Assembly: GCA_049334165.1 (NCBI GenBank)
Contig: JBEGHD010000019.1
DNA: 52,188 nt
From: JBEGHD01 sp049334165
GTDB lineage: Bacteria; Bacteroidota; Bacteroidia; Flavobacteriales_D; Sanyastnellaceae
Strand: one strand, 5' to 3'
This document shows, in pieces, positions 34,740-42,905 of the stretch; the first letter of the stretch is position 1, and each line of letters begins with the position of its first letter. The position numbers and the translations under genes are program-made. The notes under the pieces are model-generated. The model had not been told where the DNA came from and did not search any database. It was given only the letters and a program-made list of their open reading frames with translations.

Positions 34740-34747
34740 CAAAAGTA
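34740..34747 (-). promoter_or_regulatory. -7 promoter element of kdsD-tatC
   Basis: TACTTTTG on the minus strand is a perfect TAnnTTTG box about 75 bp before the chosen kdsD start. Divergently, TATCTTTA on the plus strand just to the left (34731-34738) may serve recQ. Confidence 0.6.
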
Positions 34748-34757
34748 AAAATTTAGA

Positions 34758-36953
34758 ATGACCACTTTAGAAATGTCGCCAAAAGAGGCGCTAAAGAAAT
34801 TCTTCGGATTTGATCAGTTCAAAGGCGATCAGCAACCAATCATCGAAAGCGTATTAAACGGCAGCGATACATTTGTGATCATGCCCACCGGTGGAGGAAA
34901 ATCCCTCTGCTATCAACTTCCGGCTCTTATGAGCGAAGGGACAGCCATTGTTGTTTCCCCACTCATTGCTCTGATGAAAAATCAGGTAGATGCCATTCGG
35001 GGGTTTTGCGAAAGCGACTCCGTTGCTCATTTTCTCAATTCATCTTTGAACAAAACCGAAATAACGCGAGTAAAAGCTGATGTAACCAGTGGAGAAACCA
35101 AACTGCTCTATGTAGCTCCCGAGTCGCTGACCAAGCAAGAAAACATCGACTTTCTACACAGCGTGAAGATTTCGTTTGTTGCGATAGATGAAGCCCATTG
35201 TATTTCAGAATGGGGGCATGACTTCCGGCCGGAGTATCGCAGGCTCAAACCGATTATCAAAAAAATTGCCGATGTTCCGATCATAGCACTCACGGCCACT
35301 GCCACTCCGAAAGTGCAGCAAGACATTCAGAAAAACCTGGGAATGACCGATGCCAATGTTTTCAAAGCATCGTTCAACCGACCCAACCTTTTCTACGAGG
35401 TGCGCCCCAAGAAAAATGTTGTGCGCCAAATCATCGAATTCATTAAAAAGCGCGAAGGCAAATCGGGAATTATCTATTGTCTGAGCCGAAAGAAAGTTGA
35501 GGAGTTGGCAGAAGTGCTTCGAGTAAACGGCCTCAAAGCAATGGCCTACCATGCGGGAATGGACGGTTCACATCGATCTAAAGTTCAGGATCAATTCCTC
35601 AAGCAAGACACCGATGTGATCGTGGCTACGATTGCCTTCGGCATGGGAATCGACAAGCCGGACGTTCGTTTTGTGATTCACCACGACATGCCAAAGAGCC
35701 TTGAGAGCTACTACCAGGAAACGGGTAGAGCAGGCCGCGATGGCGGAGTAGGTCACTGCCTGGCTTTCTACAGCTACAAGGACATTGAAAAATTAGAGAA
35801 ATTTCTCCAGGGAAAACCGATTGCAGAACAGGAAGTGGGAATGCAGCTTTTGCAAGAAGTGATGGCCTACGCAGAGACTTCGATGTCGCGAAGAAAGTTT
35901 TTGCTCCATTACTTCGGTGAAGAATTTGACGAGGTAAATGGACCTGGGGCTGAGCTTGACGACAATCAACGAAACCCGAAAGAAAAATTTGAAGGGAAAG
36001 AATTTGTCGAATTGCTGCTCAAAACAATCAAAGCCTTCAAACAAACTCACAAGTCAAAATTCATTTGTGACGTTCTTGTTGGAAACGAAACCAGCGAGGT
36101 AAAAACTTACAAAGGAGATCAGAGTGATCTTTTTGGTGCCGGAAAAGACAAGGATGACAAATTTTGGCAGGCTGTGGTTCGCCAGTGCCTGGTAAACGGA
36201 CTCATCCGAAAGGAAATTGAAACCTACGGCACACTTAAAATCACAGAAAAGGGAAAAGAGTTTATGGCTAAGCCAACCTCTTTTGAGCTCATAAAAGAAA
36301 TGGACTACACCGATGTGGACGATGCCGACACTGTGGTGAGCAACAAACATGGAGGTGGCGCAGCTGATCCAGAGCTCTTCAAGCTTCTCATCGATTTGAG
36401 AAAGCGTGAGGCCGATGAAAAGGACCTCGCTCCGTGGATTCTCTTCCAGGAGCCGAGCCTCGAAGAAATGGCCACTCAGTATCCGATTAACATCGAGGAG
36501 ATGACCAACATCAGCGGTGTGGGCGCAGGAAAAGCCAAAAAGTTCGGGGAACCATTCATTGAACTCATCAAAGAATACGTTGAGGAAAATGAAATCGAAC
36601 GACCGCAAGACATGGTCGTGAAGTCAGTAGTAAATAAATCTGGTCTCAAGGTTCATATCATCCAAAACATCGACCGCAAACTTCCACTGGAGGATATCGC
36701 AAGTGCCAAGGGGAAAAAGATGGACGACATCCTCGATGAAATTGAAGCGATCGTGACAAGCGGAACGAAAATCAACATCGACTACTACATCGATGAAATT
36801 CTCGATGAAGATTCACTTGAAGAAATTTTCGATTACTTCAAAGAAGCTGAAAATGACAGCATCGAAGAAGCTTTCGAAGAATTTGACGGTGACTTCACGG
36901 AAGAGGAACTTCGACTGGTTCGCATAAAATTCCTCAGCGAGGTAGCGAACTAG
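34758..36953 (+). CDS. recQ: ATP-dependent DNA helicase RecQ, zinc-site-less
   Basis: A 731-residue 3'-5' superfamily-2 helicase for recombination and fork repair. Walker A MPTGGGKS is at 42-49, DEAH at 144-147, the aromatic loop HCISEWGHDFRPEYRRL follows, and motif VI is QETGRAGRDG (320-329). The RQC region follows. At the zinc module (about 376-408), where RecQ normally has C-x15-CGxCDNC, this protein reads TSMSRRKFLLHYFGEEF, then GPGAELDDNQRNPKEK, with all four Cys missing. An HRDC-type helical domain lies at about 530-610 (EEMTNISGVGAGKAKKFGE) and a C-terminal HTH-like acidic tail follows. It is monocistronic with its own terminator. Confidence 0.94.
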   Translation: MTTLEMSPKEALKKFFGFDQFKGDQQPIIESVLNGSDTFVIMPTGGGKSLCYQLPALMSEGTAIVVSPLIALMKNQVDAIRGFCESDSVAHFLNSSLNKTEITRVKADVTSGETKLLYVAPESLTKQENIDFLHSVKISFVAIDEAHCISEWGHDFRPEYRRLKPIIKKIADVPIIALTATATPKVQQDIQKNLGMTDANVFKASFNRPNLFYEVRPKKNVVRQIIEFIKKREGKSGIIYCLSRKKVEELAEVLRVNGLKAMAYHAGMDGSHRSKVQDQFLKQDTDVIVATIAFGMGIDKPDVRFVIHHDMPKSLESYYQETGRAGRDGGVGHCLAFYSYKDIEKLEKFLQGKPIAEQEVGMQLLQEVMAYAETSMSRRKFLLHYFGEEFDEVNGPGAELDDNQRNPKEKFEGKEFVELLLKTIKAFKQTHKSKFICDVLVGNETSEVKTYKGDQSDLFGAGKDKDDKFWQAVVRQCLVNGLIRKEIETYGTLKITEKGKEFMAKPTSFELIKEMDYTDVDDADTVVSNKHGGGAADPELFKLLIDLRKREADEKDLAPWILFQEPSLEEMATQYPINIEEMTNISGVGAGKAKKFGEPFIELIKEYVEENEIERPQDMVVKSVVNKSGLKVHIIQNIDRKLPLEDIASAKGKKMDDILDEIEAIVTSGTKINIDYYIDEILDEDSLEEIFDYFKEAENDSIEEAFEEFDGDFTEEELRLVRIKFLSEVAN

Positions 36954-36978
36954 AAATAAGTCTAAAAATCAAGGAGAG

Positions 36979-37012
36979 CCTCCAGCACTGAAAAGTCTGG
37001 AGGTTTTTTATT
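36979..37012 (+). terminator. recQ terminator
   Basis: CCTCCAG (36979-36985) pairs with CTGGAGG (36997-37003), followed by TTTTTTATTT. It lies 26 nt after recQ and ahead of the convergent amidohydrolase gene. Confidence 0.85.
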
Positions 37013-37019
37013 TACTGAG

Positions 37020-38201
37020 CTAAGAGCTCACCGCAATCCAGGCCAGGAGTCCCATCCCGGTTTCCAGTGCACTCTCATCAATGTTGAAAGTGCTTGTGTG
37101 AACAGGCGAAGTGATACCTTTCTCTGTGTTTGCTGTTCCGAGTCTGTAGAAAGTAGCTGGAAACTGCTGTGAGTAGTAAGAAAAATCTTCGGCCGTCATT
37201 CTCCTGGGCAGCTCAACTACATTGTCTTTTCCGAGAAACTCTTCAGCGTGCATCCTGGCGCTGTCGGTAGTTGCCTCATCGTTGAAAAGTGATGGATAAC
37301 CGCGATCGATGGTCAGATCACAAGTGCCGCCCATGCTTTCGACTAAACCGGTGATGAGCTTTTCAATTTTTTGGTGCGCTTCCTCGCGCCAGCTTTCATC
37401 AAAAGTTCTGAACGTCCCCTGAAGTTTCACTTCGTTGGGAATAACGTTCGTTGCTCCATGGGCGTGAACATCTCCAAAGGAAAGTACAGTGGGCATCTCC
37501 GGGTTCGACATTCGGCTGACCAATTGCTGAACAGCTACCAAAACATGACCGGTAATCAAAACCGGATCGACCGTTTTGTGAGGCATTGCTCCGTGGCCAC
37601 CTTTTCCTCTTATCGTGAGAAAAATCTCATCACAAGAAGCCATGTAAGAGCCAGATCGAAAACCAACTTTTCCGACTTCGAGTTCCGGAAAAACGTGCTG
37701 GCCAAAAACCTTCTGCGGCCTTGGATTGTCGAGTGCGCCTTCCTTTAGCATCAGCGAAGCACCACCGGGAAGTTTTTCTTCTCCAGGCTGAAAAACCAAA
37801 AGATAAGTTCCTTCGAGCTCCTCCCTTATTTCATTCAAAATTTTGGCAGCGCCCAGGAGACAAGAGGTGTGCACATCGTGACCGCAGGCGTGCATCACGC
37901 CTTCCTTGGCGGATTTGTAGTCGAGATCATTCTCCTCAGTAATCGGCAGCGCGTCCATATCTCCGCGCAGAGCAATCGTCTTCTTCCCGGGATTCTTGCC
38001 TTCAATTTTTGCGACAATTCCAGTTTTTACAAATCCATCTTTGTAAGAAATGCTCCACTCATCGAGCTTGTCCTTCACAAATTTTGAAGTCTCAAACTCC
38101 TGAAAAGACAGCTCGGGATTGGCGTGGAGATGCCTTCTGAATTCTGTAATCTCCGAAAGGAATGACTTTGAAAGATTTTTGATTTTCTCTTTAAGTTCCA
38201 T
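37020..38201 (-). CDS. M20 family amidohydrolase
   Basis: A 393-residue zinc hydrolase of the M20/IAA-amino-acid hydrolase type. Visible features are the N-terminal RRHLHANPELSFQE, RGDMDALPI (metal Asp), HACGHDVHTSCLLGAAKIL (metal His), FQPGEE (catalytic Glu), the dimerisation-lid stretch KGGHGAMPHKTVDPV, and EDFSYYSQQFPA near the end. Members remove acyl or aminoacyl groups from amino acids or indole-acetyl conjugates; the substrate is unknown. The ATG at 38201 is preferred to an in-frame TTG at 38222; either way it overlaps the stop of the TSUP gene (11 nt here), suggesting coupled translation. Confidence 0.88.
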   Translation of the reverse strand: MELKEKIKNLSKSFLSEITEFRRHLHANPELSFQEFETSKFVKDKLDEWSISYKDGFVKTGIVAKIEGKNPGKKTIALRGDMDALPITEENDLDYKSAKEGVMHACGHDVHTSCLLGAAKILNEIREELEGTYLLVFQPGEEKLPGGASLMLKEGALDNPRPQKVFGQHVFPELEVGKVGFRSGSYMASCDEIFLTIRGKGGHGAMPHKTVDPVLITGHVLVAVQQLVSRMSNPEMPTVLSFGDVHAHGATNVIPNEVKLQGTFRTFDESWREEAHQKIEKLITGLVESMGGTCDLTIDRGYPSLFNDEATTDSARMHAEEFLGKDNVVELPRRMTAEDFSYYSQQFPATFYRLGTANTEKGITSPVHTSTFNIDESALETGMGLLAWIAVSS

Positions 38202-38595
38202 GGGAAGACGTGAGTTCTGCAATCGATTTCCAAACCATGCGAATGGCTACGTAAAGCATCAAAATTCCAAAAACGAGTTTGACCTTGTTTGGATTGAGCC
38301 GAAGAGAAATTTTTGAACCGAAGTAACCGCCAATAATAAAGGTCACAGCAATGATGGCTGCGTAAATCAAGTTCACATTTCCGGCCTTGTAATAGTTGTA
38401 GAACGCGAGGATTCCGATGGGCGGCAGCATGAGCGCGAGACTCGTGCCTTGCGCCTGAAATTGGGTGAGACCGAGAAAATAAACCAGACCCGGAACGATA
38501 ACCACTCCTCCACCGACACCAATAAATCCGCTGAGCATTCCTGCAAAAATTCCTATCGCTACAAGGATGAGGACGGTGCCGATTGTGATCTCCAT
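38191..38595 (-). CDS. half-size TSUP (TauE/SafE-like) membrane protein
   Basis: A 134-residue membrane protein with about four transmembrane segments. It shows the TSUP/TauE motif GMLSGFIGVGGGVVIVPGLVYF (about 18-38) once, followed by FQAQGTSLALMLPPIG. Full TSUP sulfite or organic-anion exporters have two such halves (about 250 residues); half-size members probably dimerise. The ATG at 38595 fits the family N-terminus; ATG 38613 and a TTG at 38625 are possible. A perfect -7 box (TACATTTG, 38623-38630, minus strand) gives it a promoter separate from the large gene upstream. The substrate is unknown. Confidence 0.8.
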   Translation of the reverse strand: MEITIGTVLILVAIGIFAGMLSGFIGVGGGVVIVPGLVYFLGLTQFQAQGTSLALMLPPIGILAFYNYYKAGNVNLIYAAIIAVTFIIGGYFGSKISLRLNPNKVKLVFGILMLYVAIRMVWKSIAELTSSHGT

Positions 38596-38622
38596 GGTTG
38601 GTTTCTCTTTCATTCTGAAGAT

Positions 38623-38630
38623 CAAATGTA
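38623..38630 (-). promoter_or_regulatory. -7 promoter element of the TSUP-amidohydrolase unit
   Basis: TACATTTG on the minus strand matches TAnnTTTG and lies 28 bp before the preferred ATG (38595). Its nearness to ATG 38613 argues for the later start. Confidence 0.5.
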
Positions 38631-38660
38631 AATAAAGTTGGTCGATGAAATGCTCACCTC

Positions 38661-41600
38661 TTAGAAGTCGAGGTTGAGAGACAGGTAAAACTCGCGTGGC
38701 AACACCACTCCGTCATCAATTCCCCAGGCCCAGTCAACGCGCACAAAGTAGCCGAGGATTCTGGAGCGAAGCCCAAACCCGTAACCGAAAACCACCGGCT
38801 CTCTGTTGTTGTCGACAATCACAGTAATCGGATTGCTTTCGTATTCCTTTCTGTTGAATGTGTTTTCATCGGAGTAAGGCCCCGGACCTGTCCAGGCAGT
38901 TCCTGCATCTCCAAACGCCACAATCTGGAAATTTTCTACAAAGTCGGATTTAATAGGCTTGTTGAGGAAATATTTGAAAACCGGCCAGCGAATTTCGGCA
39001 TTGGCGACCATAAAGGAATTTCCGTTTCGGGCATTCACCAGGAAACCACGCATTGGCGAAGCGAGCGTTTGGAAAAAATAATTTTGATCTTCGTCAATGT
39101 CGGTGTCGTCTTCCACTTCCTGGAAAAGCCAGTTGTCGACTCCTCCCAGATAGTGAACGATTCTTCTGGTACCGAAAGATGTGTTCCCCGCGAGGCGGAA
39201 AGCGGCAATCAAATCCCGGTGGATCGGTTCGTAATGGCGGAAGTCGAAACCGAGAACTTTCATGTCGGTGTCGGGATCGGTCGGCTCTCTGTAGTATTCA
39301 GCGAAAGCTTTAAACCTCGTACCGTTGTAGAGGTTCAATCCTTTCGAAAGAGTGTTGTCGAAGACGAACGCCAGTCGCACTCCCACATTGTAAGTATTCA
39401 TATTTGGTTGAGCCAGGCTCGCTGGGTCTACTGAGAGAGCCGTAGTTCTGTCGTTTCTCAAAATGGCTGTTCCTCGCAAGCTGGTGAGCTCATCGAATGG
39501 ATAGCTCAATTCGTACTCAAACATGTGTGTGTGATACTGTAGCACAGATGCTTGCGTAACTCTACGCTGTCCTTGTCTTTGGAAGGTGTATTGCTTGTCA
39601 ATCCTTCCGGAAAGGTCCTGAAAAGAAACCCCATAGTCGTTGTTATCCAGATTTCCTGAAAGACGGAATCCTCCGATAATTTTATAGTCTTCAAAAAGAT
39701 CGCTTATACCCAGCTTGATCAAACCGCTAATACCTGGAAAGACCGTGGTAGGCGAAGTGTAAGGTTGATAAAACTGGTTTGCAAATGTATTGTCCACCTG
39801 GCTGATCACGTAGTCAGTAGCAAAATTCAGCCTGTAGTTTTGTGACTGCGGCATCTCAAACTCCCACGGCTCGGGTTCTGGCTCCTGATCTGTGGTGTCA
39901 CTTTTCGCTTTGGCATCTTCCGTGATTTCTTCCAGCCTTATCGTCTCCTTCTCAAATTCGTAATCGCGCTTGTCGTCCTGAAATTCGTAATTACGAATGT
40001 CGATTTCCAATTCCTGGCGAGCGGTGTCTTCTTTAAAAATCAAGACATTTTCACTTTCAATTCGCGATTGCGTGTCTCCAGAGCCAGGAGAGTCACCGGA
40101 ATAAATGCGATCGGTCTCCTTGTTTTTCTTCACAAACATGGGCTTTCCGTCCTTGTAAAAAACCATTGTGTAATCACCGTCATCACTCTGAAAGTCGTAT
40201 TCCAAAATATTTCGGGAATACTTGCTCAGCGGATTTTTTACTGTAAAATAGCGATAGTGAATCGTGGTATCAACTCTACTTATCGCACTGTCGATTCTTG
40301 CGATGTAGCGATTTTGAAAATCATTGGCATCGCTGAGGAAAGTGTAGTTTTCGTCATCGTAGGCGTAGGGTTGCGACTCGTTCACCTCCGGAGTGTCTGT
40401 GATTCTAGTCAGATCTCGAGATGAAATCTCCATCACGTAAATGTCCTTTTCAAGAGGGAATAGACCGTCAACATCTTCCTCAACTGGCTGCACTCCCGGG
40501 CGGTTCGAGGCAAAAATCACCTTATCGCCTTCGGGCAAAAAGCTGGGCTGAAGATCATCATAAACATCGTCAGTCAGTTTCGACTGGTTGTTACCGATCA
40601 CCTGATAGAGATAAATATCTGTTTGTCCTTCGTGAACTCCGCTAAAGACCATTTGGCGACCGCTAGGCGAATACTCAAACGAAACGACCTTGTCAATTCG
40701 AAAGAGCTCTTTGATGGTTTCTTCCTTTTCTTCCAGGTTGTAGTTTCCGAGAAAAACGCGCCCCTTATCCTCAAAAATGTAAGTCAGAACCGGAGCTTGA
40801 GGATGCCAGGTGATAATTGGGTAGGAGTCGTCAATGATTCTGCGCAGCTTGTATTCGCGTTTCAAAATTTTGTCGAGCTTGCCCGACTCGATGTCGTAAA
40901 TCCAAATTTTGTACTGACCCATTTGATTGGTCGTGAATGCCACCTTTTCACCATCCGGACTCATGGCAAATTCAGAGTAGGTGTACTTGTCTTTGAATTT
41001 TACGGGGAGGGCTCCCATCCGCTTGTCCATTCTTCTCTCCAGTCTGGCGAGTTTTCTCTGCTGGCGCTTCTCGGGCAGTGATTCCCATTCTTCGAGCTTT
41101 TCTTCTGTTTTGTCGGAGTAGAGCCTGTCGTATTCCGGCATGGAAAGCTGGCGCTGCTCCTCTCTAAAACGATTTCGGTAGTATTCCAAAAACTCTTCGG
41201 TGAGTGAACTGAGCGAAAGCCCGAGCACGTAGAGATAGCCGCTTTCGGCATTTCTACTGATGCGCGTCATGTAGAGAATATTTGGAATCACGTTTTCGCC
41301 ATACACATCGGCAATGTATTTCCACAAGGCGTGACCAGCGTAGCGCGCTTCTTTGTCTTCAAGTCGATTGAACTTTTCAAACTTTCCGGTGAGCACTCCA
41401 TCGCGGATGTAACTTCCGGCTTCTACGCTCCACTCTTCGGTAGCGTAAGAAATAATTCCTTCTTTAAACCAATTTGGGATTGTCAAAAGCGTGCTGTTTT
41501 TCAGCATGTCTTTCCAGTCGCCACCGTACATCATTTGGCTGAAGAGCACTTCCGCCAGTCCTTTTCGGATTTGATCGTTCAGTTTTTCATGACTGCCTTC

Positions 41601-41993
41601 ATAGTAGACAAACATTTTGGATCCAACAATTCTGGTTGATCCTCCGATGTTGGTTTCGTTCTCCTGACCGAGGCCGATGTTGCTTTGTCTAAACTCACTT
41701 TGCTTGTTGTAGACAATGATTTGAATTTTGTCGTTGAGCGTGTAGTCGAAGAAGCTCTCGAGCTCCCGCTGATTTTTGATGGCTGAGCGAAGTACGTACT
41801 GAGCGAGTTCATCGCCTCCTCGGTAGTGATAGACTTCAAACTGATCGTGGTCGTAGTGTAGCCAGTTAAAGTCACGATACTGTACACGATTTTTACCAAA
41901 TTCCTGCTGAGAACCTGTGTAGAATTGGGCTTCTGCACCAAAGGAAATCAGGAAAAGTGACAGGAGTAAAAATGTGTGTAAACGTATTCTCAT
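38661..41993 (-). CDS. secreted PD40-propeller protein with outer-membrane barrel
   Basis: An 1110-residue protein with three parts. (1) A signal peptide (about 1-22, ending GAEAQ) and a peptidase-MA-like domain to about 290: LTIPNWFKEGIISYATEEWS matches that fold, but the zinc motif HExxH expected just before it is replaced by RKGLAEVLF, so catalysis is unlikely. (2) TolB-like PD40 propeller blades (about 330-560: SPDGEKVAFTTNQ, YSPSGRQMVFSGV, LPEGDKVIFASNRPG). (3) A C-terminal surface-antigen/Omp85-like barrel (about 770-1110: HYLGGVDNWLFQE, NAEIRWPVFKYF, ending LSLNLDF). Homologues are often annotated only as TolB-like. It may bind or display substrates at the outer membrane. No partner gene is obvious. 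Confidence 0.8.
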   Translation of the reverse strand: MRIRLHTFLLLSLFLISFGAEAQFYTGSQQEFGKNRVQYRDFNWLHYDHDQFEVYHYRGGDELAQYVLRSAIKNQRELESFFDYTLNDKIQIIVYNKQSEFRQSNIGLGQENETNIGGSTRIVGSKMFVYYEGSHEKLNDQIRKGLAEVLFSQMMYGGDWKDMLKNSTLLTIPNWFKEGIISYATEEWSVEAGSYIRDGVLTGKFEKFNRLEDKEARYAGHALWKYIADVYGENVIPNILYMTRISRNAESGYLYVLGLSLSSLTEEFLEYYRNRFREEQRQLSMPEYDRLYSDKTEEKLEEWESLPEKRQQRKLARLERRMDKRMGALPVKFKDKYTYSEFAMSPDGEKVAFTTNQMGQYKIWIYDIESGKLDKILKREYKLRRIIDDSYPIITWHPQAPVLTYIFEDKGRVFLGNYNLEEKEETIKELFRIDKVVSFEYSPSGRQMVFSGVHEGQTDIYLYQVIGNNQSKLTDDVYDDLQPSFLPEGDKVIFASNRPGVQPVEEDVDGLFPLEKDIYVMEISSRDLTRITDTPEVNESQPYAYDDENYTFLSDANDFQNRYIARIDSAISRVDTTIHYRYFTVKNPLSKYSRNILEYDFQSDDGDYTMVFYKDGKPMFVKKNKETDRIYSGDSPGSGDTQSRIESENVLIFKEDTARQELEIDIRNYEFQDDKRDYEFEKETIRLEEITEDAKAKSDTTDQEPEPEPWEFEMPQSQNYRLNFATDYVISQVDNTFANQFYQPYTSPTTVFPGISGLIKLGISDLFEDYKIIGGFRLSGNLDNNDYGVSFQDLSGRIDKQYTFQRQGQRRVTQASVLQYHTHMFEYELSYPFDELTSLRGTAILRNDRTTALSVDPASLAQPNMNTYNVGVRLAFVFDNTLSKGLNLYNGTRFKAFAEYYREPTDPDTDMKVLGFDFRHYEPIHRDLIAAFRLAGNTSFGTRRIVHYLGGVDNWLFQEVEDDTDIDEDQNYFFQTLASPMRGFLVNARNGNSFMVANAEIRWPVFKYFLNKPIKSDFVENFQIVAFGDAGTAWTGPGPYSDENTFNRKEYESNPITVIVDNNREPVVFGYGFGLRSRILGYFVRVDWAWGIDDGVVLPREFYLSLNLDF

Positions 41994-42238
41994 TTGGGCC
42001 CAGCAGTAATGAGGGGTAAATATAACTAATTCGCAAGTTTCGTATTGTGCAAGAAAGACTTCAAAATCACAGGAAAATCGCGGTTCTTCAGAACTATCCT
42101 ATAAAATATTGCACTGGCTAAATTTGTTCTTTAAATGTAACGGAATTTGAAGCTACAAAGTGATAACAAGCGAATCGTAGAAATACCCTAACTCGCCATT
42201 TCATTTATTGCATCTTGCTACACCTCCTTCCGAAACCT

Positions 42239-42246
42239 TAATTTTG
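42239..42246 (+). promoter_or_regulatory. -7 promoter element of the GloB-like gene
   Basis: TAATTTTG is a perfect TAnnTTTG box, 17 bp before the ATG at 42264. A TTG lies about 18 bp upstream. The rest of the 270-bp interval 41994-42263 shows no gene or strong repeat. Confidence 0.6.
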
Positions 42247-42263
42247 CCGGCAAAACCCAAAGC

Positions 42264-42905
42264 ATGTTGCACATTCAGTCTTTTACTTTTAGTCCATTTC
42301 AGGAAAACACGTATGTTCTTTTTGATGACAACAACTCCGCTGCGATCGTGGATCCGGGAGTTTACGATTCTCGCGAGCAAAAGCAACTGGTTGATTTCAT
42401 AGAGTCGAAAAACCTGAAGGTGGAGCAGATTGTGAACACGCATTGCCACATCGATCACGTGTTTGGAAATGACTTTTGCGTCAACAAATACGATGTTCCA
42501 TTGAGAGCTCACGAAGCCGACAAAGAAACACTTCAACAAGCGGAGATCGCTGCAAAAATGTACGGCCTCGACTACACGCCCTCCCCGGAGCCGACCTTCG
42601 ATTTGAAAGAAGGCGACACGCTCGAAGTTGGAGACGAGAAACTTGAAATTCGCTTTGCTCCAGGCCACGCTCCGGGCCACGTAGTTTTTGTGCACCACGA
42701 CAGCAAAACTGTGATTGGCGGAGATGTGCTCTTTAGAGGAAGCATTGGCCGAACAGATTTGCCAGGAGGAAACCACGATCAGCTTTTGAAATCGATTAGC
42801 GAAAAAATGTACAGCCTGCCCGATGATTTCACGGTTCACTCAGGCCACGGCCCCGAAACCACTATCGGATTTGAAAAGGCCAACAACCCGTTTGTTCGCG
42901 GTTAA
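42264..42905 (+). CDS. MBL-fold hydrolase, glyoxalase-II-like
   Basis: A 213-residue metallo-beta-lactamase-fold hydrolase. Metal ligands are visible: THCHIDH (about 58-64), then FAPGHAPGHVVF, GGDVLFRGSIGRTDLPGG and the C-terminal SGHGPETT. The compact size and GSIGRTDLPGG match the YcbL/GloB2-type branch rather than full-length glyoxalase II, which has an extra helical domain. It should hydrolyse a thioester such as S-lactoylglutathione or another thiol adduct. It is monocistronic; its stop codon overlaps that of the histidine kinase gene by 4 nt on the opposite strand. Confidence 0.9.
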   Translation: MLHIQSFTFSPFQENTYVLFDDNNSAAIVDPGVYDSREQKQLVDFIESKNLKVEQIVNTHCHIDHVFGNDFCVNKYDVPLRAHEADKETLQQAEIAAKMYGLDYTPSPEPTFDLKEGDTLEVGDEKLEIRFAPGHAPGHVVFVHHDSKTVIGGDVLFRGSIGRTDLPGGNHDQLLKSISEKMYSLPDDFTVHSGHGPETTIGFEKANNPFVRG

